This document shows positions 7,268 to 14,401 of a stretch of DNA of 14,456 nucleotides, in pieces (within the stretch, counting starts at the first letter, position 1; each line of letters begins with the position of its first letter). Source of the DNA: an uncultured Lachnospiraceae bacterium (GTDB lineage: Bacteria > Bacillota > Clostridia > Lachnospirales > Lachnospiraceae). The DNA lies in contig CAMWUP010000021.1 of assembly GCA_947177465.1 (NCBI GenBank), forward strand, positions 1-14,456, read 5' to 3'. The translations under genes were made by a program, and so were the position numbers. The notes under the pieces are model-generated. The model made no database searches and was not told the origin of the DNA. It saw only the letters and a list, made by a program, of their open reading frames with translations.

Positions 7268-8341
7268 TTAATCACCAAAGCAAATACCAAGACGCTTTGC
7301 TTCCTTTACAATCGTGGCATCAGGGTCTACGCTCTTTAATTTGCCTGCCACATCCTCAAGAGGTACTCTTACGATTTCACGATTTACATAGCCTACCATA
7401 AAGCCGTATTTTTCTTCCATAATCAGCCTGCCTGCTTCCGAACCGAGACGGCTGGCAAAAACACGGTCGTAAGGACAGGGACTTCCGCCTCTCTGCACAT
7501 GTCCGGGCACGGTCACACGCACCTCTCTGCCGGATTTTTCCTGAATCTGCGCTGCCACCTCATAGGATACGGAAGGATATTTCCGTGTGCGCAGCTTCTC
7601 CTTGTACTCCTTCTTGGACAGCTTTGCATCCTCTTTGGATATGGCTCCTTCTGCAACCGCAATGATGGTAAACCGGCTTCCGTTTTTATGGCGCATTTCA
7701 ATGGCGTTCACCACTTTATTGATATCATAGGGAATCTCGGGAAGCAGTATGATGTCCGCACCGCCGGCCATACCTGCGTTCAGCGTCAGCCAGCCCACCT
7801 TATGTCCCATAACCTCTACAATAAACACCCTGCCATGGGATGCCGCGGTGGTGTGAATACAGTCAATGGCATTGGTCGCAATATCAACGGCACTCTGGAA
7901 ACCAAAGGTCATGTCCGTCCCCCAGAGGTCGTTGTCGATTGTCTTTGGCAGCGTAACAACATTGAGCCCCTCGCTGCGCAGCAGGTTTGCCGTCTTGTGC
8001 GTACCATTACCGCCTAAAATAACCAGACAATCCAACTTCAGTTTCTTATAATTTTTCTTCATAGCCTCTACTTTATCGATTCCGTTCTCATCCGGTTCCC
8101 GAATCAGCTTAAAGGGTGTACGGGAGGTGCCGAGTATCGTGCCGCCCACTGTCAGGATACCGGAAAAATCCTTGCCGGTAAGCATCCTGTAATTGCCGTA
8201 GATAAGTCCTCTGTACCCGTCTATAAAGCCGTAGATTTCCATCTTTTCACCGCTGTTTAACAGCGTTTTTACCACGCCCCGCATGGCAGCATTGAGCGCC
8301 TGACAGTCGCCGCCGCTTGTCAACATACCGATTCTCTTCAT
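7268..8341 (-). CDS. pfkA: 6-phosphofructokinase (GGNG-type)
   Basis: The 357-residue protein phosphorylates fructose 6-phosphate to fructose 1,6-bisphosphate, the committed step of glycolysis. The N-terminal GMLTSGGDCQALNAAMRG, catalytic PKTIDND (132-138, base Asp136), MGHKVGW (178-184) and PEIPYD (201-206) identify the family. Gly113 at the position of E. coli Gly104 favours ATP over pyrophosphate, because PPi-dependent enzymes have Asp there. Lys133 in PKTIDND is typical of PPi or group III enzymes. Asn112 replaces the Mg-binding Asp103 of E. coli PFK (GGDG becomes GGNG). Donor specificity is therefore not certain. AAGGAGG lies 7 nt before the ATG. It is the first gene of the operon with dnaX, ybaB and recR. 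Confidence 0.92.
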   Translation of the reverse strand: MKRIGMLTSGGDCQALNAAMRGVVKTLLNSGEKMEIYGFIDGYRGLIYGNYRMLTGKDFSGILTVGGTILGTSRTPFKLIREPDENGIDKVEAMKKNYKKLKLDCLVILGGNGTHKTANLLRSEGLNVVTLPKTIDNDLWGTDMTFGFQSAVDIATNAIDCIHTTAASHGRVFIVEVMGHKVGWLTLNAGMAGGADIILLPEIPYDINKVVNAIEMRHKNGSRFTIIAVAEGAISKEDAKLSKKEYKEKLRTRKYPSVSYEVAAQIQEKSGREVRVTVPGHVQRGGSPCPYDRVFASRLGSEAGRLIMEEKYGFMVGYVNREIVRVPLEDVAGKLKSVDPDATIVKEAKRLGICFGD

Positions 8342-8373
8342 CGCATTTCCTCCTTGCTATGATTATCGTCTAT

Positions 8374-8398
8374 TTTAGTTGAACTAAACTTTATTATA
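8374..8398 (-). promoter_or_regulatory. pfkA promoter -10 and overlapping palindromic operator
   Basis: On the minus strand a perfect -10 TATAAT (complement 8393-8398) precedes pfkA by about 55 nt. At the usual 17-nt spacing the -35 (TGAAAT) is poor; a good TTGACT (complement 8421-8426) is 22 nt away, too far for normal use. Right at the predicted start site is a perfect palindrome, TTTAGTT-G-AACTAAA (8374-8388), with 7-bp arms. A weak -35 together with an operator at +1 suggests regulated transcription; the regulator is unknown. Confidence 0.6.
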
Positions 8399-8429
8399 GC
8401 CTATCACGAAATAAAATTTCAGTCAATGC

Positions 8430-8457
8430 TTGCAAATTAAGATAGGTATGATATAAT
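8430..8457 (+). promoter_or_regulatory. promoter of tRNA-Ser(CGA)
   Basis: The -35 TTGCAA (8430-8435) and -10 TATAAT (8452-8457) are 16 nt apart, with TGA just before the -10 (extended -10). The tRNA 5' end is 19 nt after the -10. The promoter is back to back with the divergent pfkA promoter. Confidence 0.8.
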
Positions 8458-8476
8458 GACGAAAGTAAACATGTTT

Positions 8477-8562
8477 GGAGACGTATCGAAGCGGTCATAA
8501 CGGGGCGCACTCGAAATGCGTTTGCCCTCCGGGGCACGAGGGTTCGAATCCCTCCGTCTCCG
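8477..8562 (+). tRNA. tRNA-Ser, anticodon CGA
   Basis: An 86-nt cloverleaf with acceptor GGAGACG/CGTCTCC, a D-arm of the Ser type, and an anticodon stem GCGCA/TGCGT whose loop CTCGAAA places CGA at the anticodon (reads UCG). It has the long class II variable arm TGCCC-TCCG-GGGCA and a T-arm GAGGG-TTCGAAT-CCCTC, followed by discriminator G at 8562. The 3' CCA is not encoded (CTA follows), so it must be added by CCA transferase. It has its own promoter and terminator and reads away from pfkA. Confidence 0.95.
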
Positions 8563-8564
8563 CT

Positions 8565-8600
8565 AAAACACCGAAGCCTTTGCTGAGGTGTTTTTGTTTT
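8565..8600 (+). terminator. terminator 1 after tRNA-Ser
   Basis: Arms AAAACACC (8565-8572) and GGTGTTTT (8587-8594), with a small inner stem AGC-CTTT-GCT, are followed by TTTTTGTTTT. It starts 3 nt after the tRNA end. Confidence 0.8.
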
Positions 8601-8622
8601 GCGGAGACGGTTGTCTCATGCT
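8601..8622 (+). pseudogene. possible relic of a second tRNA-Ser acceptor stem
   Basis: Between the two terminators, GGAGACGG (8603-8610) repeats the tRNA 5' acceptor strand and is followed almost at once by GTCTC (8613-8617), like its 3' strand, and then by GCTAAAACACCGAAGCC. That last 17-mer also directly follows the real tRNA (8562-8578). The simplest reading is a duplicated tRNA-plus-terminator unit in which the body of the tRNA has been lost. Only a few tRNA bases remain, so this is tentative. Confidence 0.35.
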
Positions 8623-8653
8623 AAAACACCGAAGCCAAAGCTTCGGTGTTTTT
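8623..8653 (+). terminator. terminator 2, probably bidirectional
   Basis: A perfect 13-bp stem, AAAACACCGAAGC (8623-8635) with GCTTCGGTGTTTT (8640-8652) around a CAAA loop, is followed by a T-run. It shares 17 bp with terminator 1. It is symmetric, with T-rich flanks on both strands, and lies 131 nt after the stop of the convergent GH13 gene, which has no closer hairpin. It can therefore serve both directions. Confidence 0.85.
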
Positions 8654-8783
8654 ATTAGATAATGGGCATAATTCTCATTTGTACTTCTGTTCTTTACCGC
8701 CTTACATACATTATATCGGTATCCTGGTACAATGGCAACAAAAGCATAAAATAAGCCGGTGCAATGTTTCCTTTTACAGGCGG

Positions 8784-10400
8784 CTACCGTAAAACTGCCA
8801 CGCTGTAGGACGGCAGGGTAAGCGTATCTCCTTCCAGCGTAACCTCGCCTCCGTCCACTGTAAGGTATCCTGCGAGTTCGGAATAACCATACTGTTCCGC
8901 AGACAGTACTACCGTTTTTTCGTCCGTCTCAGATAAATTGTAAATTACATATATCGTAGTTCCGTTATAGGTCTTGGAAATCGCAGCGATATCCAAATCC
9001 GTAATTTCTTCCAGCCGCGCCACGGTTCCCCTTGCTATCTCAGGATTTTGATTGCGCAGCAGAATGGTGTCTTTAAAAAAGCTGAGTATGGAATTGGAAT
9101 CCTTTAGCTGCTCCTCTGCGCAAGGGAATTTATTTTCCTGAGGCTCCATATCAAGCGGTCCTCTGGTCATTCCCGCTGCCGAAGCGTCGGCCGACCAGTA
9201 CATGGGCGCCCGCTTGTTTTCATCCTTGCCGCTGCCGGTCATACCGATTTCCTCACCATAATATACAAAGGCACTTCCGCTCATCAGGATATTCAGCGCT
9301 GCTCCCATCTTAATTTTGCGCTCGTCATAGCGCAGGTTGCCCGCGCCTCGCGCCAAATCATGATTTACAAAGAACGGCGCATCTATGGCGTCTTCCCGAT
9401 ATTCCCGAATCGCATTCTGCACTCTGACAAGCGCCTTTGCATATGCCTGCGCACTGTTGCTCTCTCCGGTGTAGGTCAGCGTTTTGGTAATAACGCCGGA
9501 ATAATCCGCAAATTCAAAATCAAAGAAGCTGTCAATCCCACTGGCATAATATTGTGCATAGGTGGACAGACCGTCCCATGCCTCGCCCACCATATATGCG
9601 TCAGGCTTTACGGATTTGACATAATCATTCACCCATGTCAGCACCTCCACGTTTCTGCCGGTGGCGCCGCTGTAAAACTCCTTCACCGCATCCAGTCTGA
9701 AACCGCCGGCGCCTTTATCCAGCCAAAACTTCATAATGGCTTCAAATTCCTCCCGCAGCGCCTGACACTCAAAGTTTACGTCCGGAATTTCACTCCAGAA
9801 CACGCCCTCATAATAGTAATCCGTATTTCCGACCTGATACCAGTTGTTGGAAGACGGGTCTCCTTTGACAAAATTATAGTACTCATAATATGGACACTCG
9901 TCTGCAGAGGCTTCCTCCCCCTCTTCAAGTCCCTTCAAATAATCACACGCCGCAACAAACCACGGATGTGACGAAGAGGTGTGGTTAAGCACCAAATCGA
10001 TAATCAGCTTGATACCCCTCTTATCACACTCAGCCGCCAGTTCATCAAAATCCTCCATCGTACCATACGCCTCGTCAATACTCATATAGTCCTTGACGTC
10101 ATATTTGTGATATGTATCCGACGGCATAATAGGCATCAGCCAGATACCGTTGAAACCCAAATCCGCGATATAATCCAGCTTTGAGATAACGCCCTGCAAA
10201 TCTCCGATTTGGTCTCCGTCACTGTCACAGAAAGAATAGACAAAAATCTCATACCAGGTTCGGTAGTTGTCGTCTATCACCTGCACATCCTTCGCACGCC
10301 ATTCATCCTTTTTGCCGCACGCCCCCAGACAGCCGATGAGCAGTACGCCAATCACAGTCAGCGCCCAAAACATTTTTCCTGTTTTTCTTACACGATTCAT
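8784..10400 (-). CDS. lipoprotein alpha-amylase family enzyme (GH13)
   Basis: A 538-residue secreted lipoprotein. The signal peptide has lipobox LGAC with Cys28 (Cys24 in LIGC is a less likely alternative). The catalytic (beta/alpha)8 barrel runs from about 45 to 445 and holds the GH13 conserved regions: DLVLNH (135-140), GFRLDAVKE with nucleophile Asp237, GEAW with acid/base Glu273, and VNHD with Asp348. DSDGDQIGD (59-67) resembles the calcium-binding loop of oligo-1,6-glucosidase/alpha-amylase-like members. IPDVN (205-209) stands where PDLN-type intermediates have region V. A C-terminal beta domain follows (about 455-538). It likely cleaves alpha-glucans or maltooligosaccharides on the outer face of the membrane; exact specificity cannot be read. 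AAGGAG lies 6 nt before the ATG. Confidence 0.92.
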   Translation of the reverse strand: MNRVRKTGKMFWALTVIGVLLIGCLGACGKKDEWRAKDVQVIDDNYRTWYEIFVYSFCDSDGDQIGDLQGVISKLDYIADLGFNGIWLMPIMPSDTYHKYDVKDYMSIDEAYGTMEDFDELAAECDKRGIKLIIDLVLNHTSSSHPWFVAACDYLKGLEEGEEASADECPYYEYYNFVKGDPSSNNWYQVGNTDYYYEGVFWSEIPDVNFECQALREEFEAIMKFWLDKGAGGFRLDAVKEFYSGATGRNVEVLTWVNDYVKSVKPDAYMVGEAWDGLSTYAQYYASGIDSFFDFEFADYSGVITKTLTYTGESNSAQAYAKALVRVQNAIREYREDAIDAPFFVNHDLARGAGNLRYDERKIKMGAALNILMSGSAFVYYGEEIGMTGSGKDENKRAPMYWSADASAAGMTRGPLDMEPQENKFPCAEEQLKDSNSILSFFKDTILLRNQNPEIARGTVARLEEITDLDIAAISKTYNGTTIYVIYNLSETDEKTVVLSAEQYGYSELAGYLTVDGGEVTLEGDTLTLPSYSVAVLR

Positions 10401-10433
10401 CCCAATCTCCTTTCCTCCTGTATACGCTTATTT

Positions 10434-10450
10434 TTTCGTAAAGTTTCGTA
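10434..10450 (-). repeat. direct repeat at the GH13 transcription start
   Basis: TTTCGTA is repeated at 10434-10440 and 10444-10450, exactly 10 bp apart, placing both copies on the same helix face. It lies between the -10 and the Shine-Dalgarno site of the GH13 gene, where a repressor would block transcription. It does not match the catabolite-response (cre) consensus. Confidence 0.4.
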
Positions 10451-10455
10451 TCTTG

Positions 10456-10484
10456 AGAATATCACTTTCCATATGGTTTGTCAA
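10456..10484 (-). promoter_or_regulatory. promoter of the GH13 gene
   Basis: The -35 TTGACA (complement 10479-10484), a 17-nt spacer and the -10 TATTCT (complement 10456-10461), with TGA before the -10, make a strong sigma-A promoter. The TGATATTCT segment is identical to that of rrn P2. The predicted leader is about 50 nt. Confidence 0.85.
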
Positions 10485-10610
10485 TTCATTGTCCGCCTTG
10501 ATTCTTTACTTTTTTTCCATATATTTTCATCGTGTTCAATCACTTGCCTTCTTCTGCAAATAAGTTTCGAAACAAGCTTCCATTCTGATACGGCAATGCG
10601 GCTTAACATG

Positions 10611-10639
10611 TTGAATTTCAACCGACTCTCCTTTATAAT
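10611..10639 (+). promoter_or_regulatory. promoter of the DUF2142-like gene with a palindrome over the -35
   Basis: The -35 TTGAAT (10611-10616), a 17-nt spacer and the perfect -10 TATAAT (10634-10639) predict a start near 10646. A perfect inverted repeat GTTGAA-T-TTCAAC (10610-10622) covers the -35, so a bound regulator would exclude RNA polymerase. Confidence 0.75.
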
Positions 10640-10717
10640 ATAGCTTGTTAAAGAAAGAAGCGCGCATAAAAGCAACGCCGCGCGGTAAAATACCGTGTAA
10701 GAAAGGAATATCCGGAT

Positions 10718-12106
10718 ATGACAAACAGCAACACACCGGAAAAGAGAAAACCGACTTTAGAGCAGTGCCTGACATCGCTCTACTTTTTGATTTATCTTGT
10801 AGTAACACTTACCATCGCATTCAACCAGCCTTTAAACGATACTTTTCCTTCACTGTGCAATCCGCCGGACGAGCACTCACGCTACAAGGTACCGCTGTAT
10901 ATCTGCAATCACGGCACACTTCCCACTGGCTTTGAGGAAGAGCTGCTCAGTGGAGACTGCCGGTGGACCTATGGCTTTTATACACTGCTGCCTTACATGG
11001 CGCAGGGGTATACCATGCGATTTGTCAATCTGTTTACTGATTCACCTCTCGCACTTTTATATACTGCAAGGCTGGTGAACGTTGCCATAGGGCTTATCAC
11101 GGCTTATATCGTTTTGCTTTTGAGCAAAAAGCTGTTTACAGACAACAGAACGCGGTGGCTGTTTTGTTTTCTGATAACCTTTCTGCCGCAAAGCCTGTTT
11201 TTACACACCTATGTCAACCCCGACTCTATGTGTCTGCTCTCCACAGCTCTTATGCTCTACGGACTAATCAGCGGCTATCAAGACACTTTTTCCTTAAAAT
11301 CCTGCACCTTTCTGTCCGCAGGCGTCATTTTGTGTGCTCTCTCCTATTACAATGCCTATGGCTTTATTCTGGGGAGCATTGTGCTCTTTGCCGCCTATTT
11401 TTTAAAACGGGAAAACCAAAAATGGCGCTACGACATAAAAAACTTTCTGAAAAAAGGACTTCCCATCTGCCTCGTTGTATTGTTATGTATCAGTTGGTCC
11501 TTTATCCGAAATTATATGCTTTATGACGGCGATATAATAGGTCTTACCACAAAGGAAAATTTTATAAAATCCTTCGGTGTCGCCAGGGATACTTACGCTA
11601 GCCGCGGCGAGCCTCTGACCGCCCTCCTTTTTGGAACCACCTTTCTGCCCAAGCTGGTAATCAGCTTTATCGCCAACTACGGTTCCGGCACGCTGTACAC
11701 CAACGCAGTCGTTTATGCCTTCTACCTGCTTGTCTTTGCTGCCGGCATACTTGGCATGGTATTTATCCGCGAAAAAAGAGGGACAAATTCTCTCAAAGAA
11801 AGAAAGTGGCTGCGGATACTTTTCCACGCAGTCATGGTATTTTGCATGATTATGCCATTCCTTCTTCTTATTCGATATTCTTACACGGTAGATTATCAGG
11901 CGCAGGGACGCTACATCATGCCCGGTGTCATTCCTCTTATGTACTATATCAGCCGCGGTCTGGAAAAGCTTCCGCTTTGGCGCAGGGCTTCGGAAAAACG
12001 AAAAAACATCCTGTCCGCCCTTACACTCGCAGGTATCCTGTTATCTCTTCTTGTTACAGTATATGTCAGTGCACTGCCTTATTATCTTGAGACTTCCGTT
12101 TTGTAA
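10718..12106 (+). CDS. polytopic membrane protein, DUF2142/GT-C glycosyltransferase-like
   Basis: A 462-residue protein with about ten or more hydrophobic segments. After the first membrane helix (about 18-35) comes an external loop with Asp51-Glu52 in NPPDEHSRY, the position of the acidic catalytic motif in GT-C transferases. Near the C-terminus, QGRYIMPGVIPL (396-407) matches the QGRY-P motif I associate with DUF2142 and related GT39-like proteins. Such enzymes move sugars from lipid-linked donors onto extracytoplasmic acceptors. That function, and the substrate, are inferred here. AAAGGA lies 10 nt before the ATG. It appears monocistronic, with its own promoter and a terminator directly after the stop. 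Confidence 0.72.
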   Translation: MTNSNTPEKRKPTLEQCLTSLYFLIYLVVTLTIAFNQPLNDTFPSLCNPPDEHSRYKVPLYICNHGTLPTGFEEELLSGDCRWTYGFYTLLPYMAQGYTMRFVNLFTDSPLALLYTARLVNVAIGLITAYIVLLLSKKLFTDNRTRWLFCFLITFLPQSLFLHTYVNPDSMCLLSTALMLYGLISGYQDTFSLKSCTFLSAGVILCALSYYNAYGFILGSIVLFAAYFLKRENQKWRYDIKNFLKKGLPICLVVLLCISWSFIRNYMLYDGDIIGLTTKENFIKSFGVARDTYASRGEPLTALLFGTTFLPKLVISFIANYGSGTLYTNAVVYAFYLLVFAAGILGMVFIREKRGTNSLKERKWLRILFHAVMVFCMIMPFLLLIRYSYTVDYQAQGRYIMPGVIPLMYYISRGLEKLPLWRRASEKRKNILSALTLAGILLSLLVTVYVSALPYYLETSVL

Positions 12107-12111
12107 AAAAC

Positions 12112-12160
12112 GAAGGGTATGGAAAAGTTGCCTTCTGACCTTTCCATACCCTCTCATTTT
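12112..12160. terminator. bidirectional terminator between convergent genes
   Basis: A 12-bp perfect stem, AGGGTATGGAAA (12114-12125) with TTTCCATACCCT (12141-12152), and a 15-nt loop. On the plus strand it is followed by CTCATTTT. On the minus strand it is followed by TCGTTTTTT, a better T-tract. It ends the DUF2142-like gene (stop at 12106) and the solute-binding lipoprotein gene (stop at 12164). Confidence 0.88.
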
Positions 12161-12163
12161 AAC

Positions 12164-14323
12164 TTATTCTGCCAAGAGCAGCCCTATCCTGCTCTGTATA
12201 ATATGCGCCACATCCTCCGCACTTTTATCCCCCGCAAAATAAGCCGCTGTTTCTTCCTCTATAATATTCCAGATATCACTATTTATGCTTCTTGGTACAA
12301 ATGTCCCATTATAAACGACATCTTCTATAATCTCAAATTCTGCTTCCGACATCGTTAATATCTCGTCCCCGACTTTGCAGTTTACATCTTTCCATTCTTC
12401 TTCCTTCATATTTTCCAGAACGGAACGGCGGATTGGTATGCCCGCCTGCATAAACGGATGGTACGTTTGATTTTCCTCTTTTAAAAGGCTCTCTAAAAAT
12501 TCCCATGCCCCTTCCTTGTACTCGCTGCCGGCATAGATGGCGCAGCTATCCGAACTGGAAACCTGATAAGTCTGCCCGTCAGATGTGGGAAAGCCATAAA
12601 TCAAATACTCCCTGCCATAAACATCGGTGTCATATAAATAAGAATAATAAAAATTGAATATCCGCTCATAACACAAATTATGCCACTTATCATAATATTC
12701 AGATTCTTCTGACTGATAGTTTTCCGAATACTCCTTACACAGCGCGAGCATATCCGCGAATTCCTGCGTTTCAAAAGATGCTCTCCCCTGCTCTTTGTCT
12801 ATAAATTCCTCCTGTCTGCTGTTAAACATATATTCCAGCAGCCACAGCGGATTACTTTGATAAATACTAAAAATATTCTTTTCCCACCGATTTTCTTCAA
12901 TCATGGCAAGAAAAGCATCCGTATTCCATTCCTCCAACGAGCATGCATACTCCGGATGCAGCAGGACGCCGTAAAAGAAAAACTGCGGCGCCAAAAGATA
13001 CAGTCCGCCATCCGCCTCATACGCATTTAACACGTTCCACAGGATATCATCTTTATACTCTGACTGTTCCAGATAAGGCAGCAGATTTTCCAGATAACCA
13101 TTGTTTACAAGAGGCTCATAGTAATTCTCCATTGCCGATATATCTATAATATCCGGCGCGTTTCCTGCTGCTATATCCGCAATAAAACGCTGTTCCGTCA
13201 CAGTCCATAAATCTTCCTCACTATAGTAACTGCGGATTGTAACATAATATTTGTCGTTTTCCTGATTAAACGCCATAATAGCCGCCCTGATATCGGCAGG
13301 CGCTTCCCGGTTAAGTGTCCCATATACCAGCTCTACCCGCTGCTCCGCAGTTGCATCCCTTTCGCTCAAAAGGCTGCAAGTCAGATTGCCACTGCTTTCA
13401 CTTTGACCGCCTATTCCATACAGAAGCAAGGTTTCCGTACTTGCATCATAACGTCCGGTCAGACAGGAAGCTACGCCCGCCAGAAGCAAATCTGTCCTCC
13501 CAAGCAGACCGCCCGTCTCCCAGTCGATAAACAAAAGCTCCGTCCCGACTGCCAGACACAGGGGCGCGCCCGCATTGCCCTTTATCCCCCGCACACCCGT
13601 GGCAGAAAGCTGCAGCGTCCATTTCTCTTCCGCCTTTCCATCACCTAGAGCATACAGCATGATACCGCCCGTTTTTGCCGTCGCACACTCCACAATATCG
13701 TCATCATTTTCCCTGAAAAAGCAGACCTCTCCCTCCAGTTGGTATTCTCCGGTTTTTATACCTCCCTCGCCAAAACGTGTCACAATATTTCCGGCCGTCA
13801 GGTATACATTTTCACTTTCATCCAGAAAAAGACTGCTCCCCACATAGCACCACTCAGGTCTTTCCACATTGATCTCCATCACAGTGCTCCATTGGCTGCC
13901 CGAGCTTTTCTTTCGAATCTCAAGAATATTTTCCCTTCCCAGATAAACCCCCGCATAAAGCATCCCTTTCCGCTCGGCAACATTGACAAGGCTTTCCTCC
14001 TCGCCCTGCCGCCATTCAATTTCCTTTATGTCGGCAGCTTCACTTTCATAATCAATCTGGTAGATCAGTCCGTCCAGCCGCGTGGTAATCACCCACGCAC
14101 AGGTCTGTCCGCAGACAACCTGAGCCGGATCTTCCAAATGAAACCTATCCACCATGTCAATTCCAAACGCTTTTATCTCCGCCTCCGAACCTACCTGTCC
14201 GGTCTGTCCGGTTTCCACGTCACCCACAGCCTCTTTTCCCCCGCAGGCTGACAGGAACGCACTTAAAATCACTATGATAAGGCAGATGGTATAACTGGTT
14301 TTCATTCGCGGTTTTATGCACAT
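12164..14323 (-). CDS. lipoprotein with N-terminal propeller-like region and family 1 solute-binding domain
   Basis: The protein has 719 residues. The signal peptide has lipobox LSAC (Cys27). Residues about 50-320 are beta-rich with repeated strand-turn patterns (TTRLDGLIYQIDYES, SLFLDESENVYLTAG, TELLFIDWETGGLLG) that look like a beta-propeller. From about 328 an ABC-type solute-binding protein begins (VELVYGTLNREAPADIRAAIMAFNQ, then IAAGNAPDIIDIS at 385-397), with GAWEFLESLL near the C-terminus, as in carbohydrate-binding family 1 proteins. Typical members have only about 400-450 residues. GGAGG (complement 14332-14336) lies 8 nt before the ATG at 14323, favouring it over the ATG at 14305. 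The gene is flanked by its own promoter and terminator, so no permease is co-transcribed downstream. It probably binds a sugar or oligosaccharide at the surface; transport is not shown. Confidence 0.85.
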   Translation of the reverse strand: MCIKPRMKTSYTICLIIVILSAFLSACGGKEAVGDVETGQTGQVGSEAEIKAFGIDMVDRFHLEDPAQVVCGQTCAWVITTRLDGLIYQIDYESEAADIKEIEWRQGEEESLVNVAERKGMLYAGVYLGRENILEIRKKSSGSQWSTVMEINVERPEWCYVGSSLFLDESENVYLTAGNIVTRFGEGGIKTGEYQLEGEVCFFRENDDDIVECATAKTGGIMLYALGDGKAEEKWTLQLSATGVRGIKGNAGAPLCLAVGTELLFIDWETGGLLGRTDLLLAGVASCLTGRYDASTETLLLYGIGGQSESSGNLTCSLLSERDATAEQRVELVYGTLNREAPADIRAAIMAFNQENDKYYVTIRSYYSEEDLWTVTEQRFIADIAAGNAPDIIDISAMENYYEPLVNNGYLENLLPYLEQSEYKDDILWNVLNAYEADGGLYLLAPQFFFYGVLLHPEYACSLEEWNTDAFLAMIEENRWEKNIFSIYQSNPLWLLEYMFNSRQEEFIDKEQGRASFETQEFADMLALCKEYSENYQSEESEYYDKWHNLCYERIFNFYYSYLYDTDVYGREYLIYGFPTSDGQTYQVSSSDSCAIYAGSEYKEGAWEFLESLLKEENQTYHPFMQAGIPIRRSVLENMKEEEWKDVNCKVGDEILTMSEAEFEIIEDVVYNGTFVPRSINSDIWNIIEEETAAYFAGDKSAEDVAHIIQSRIGLLLAE

Positions 14324-14372
14324 TTCGACGTCCTCCTTTTTTATTATGACAGTAATTCATTTACTTAAGATT

Positions 14373-14401
14373 ATTTTAACATTTAAAAAACGAGGTGTCC
14401 A
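14373..14401 (-). promoter_or_regulatory. promoter of the solute-binding lipoprotein gene
   Basis: The -35 TGGACA (complement 14396-14401), a 17-nt spacer and the -10 TAAAAT (complement 14373-14378), with TGT before the -10 (extended -10), lie about 50 nt upstream of the ATG. Upstream of the -35 are overlapping short inverted repeats ACTG/CAGT (14410-14421) and ACTGT/ACAGT (14403-14421), which may or may not matter. Confidence 0.75.

Larger units (their letters stand above)
10401..10717. other. divergent intergenic region between GH13 and DUF2142-like genes
   Basis: The 317-bp gap carries two divergent promoters, each with a repeat that looks like an operator: a direct repeat near the GH13 start site and a palindrome over the -35 of the membrane protein gene. 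A stem-loop CGGTA-AAA-TACCG (10683-10695, extendable to 10681-10697) lies in the leader of the membrane protein gene, just before its ribosome site. The small frames seen on either strand lack ribosome sites and are not supported as genes. Confidence 0.6.

Noticed and set aside
8603..8617. GGAGAC...GTCTC as an attachment site of an integrated element.
   Set aside because: The tRNA-end repeats are only 58 bp apart and no integrase or foreign gene is present, so an active element cannot be claimed; it is kept only as a possible scar.
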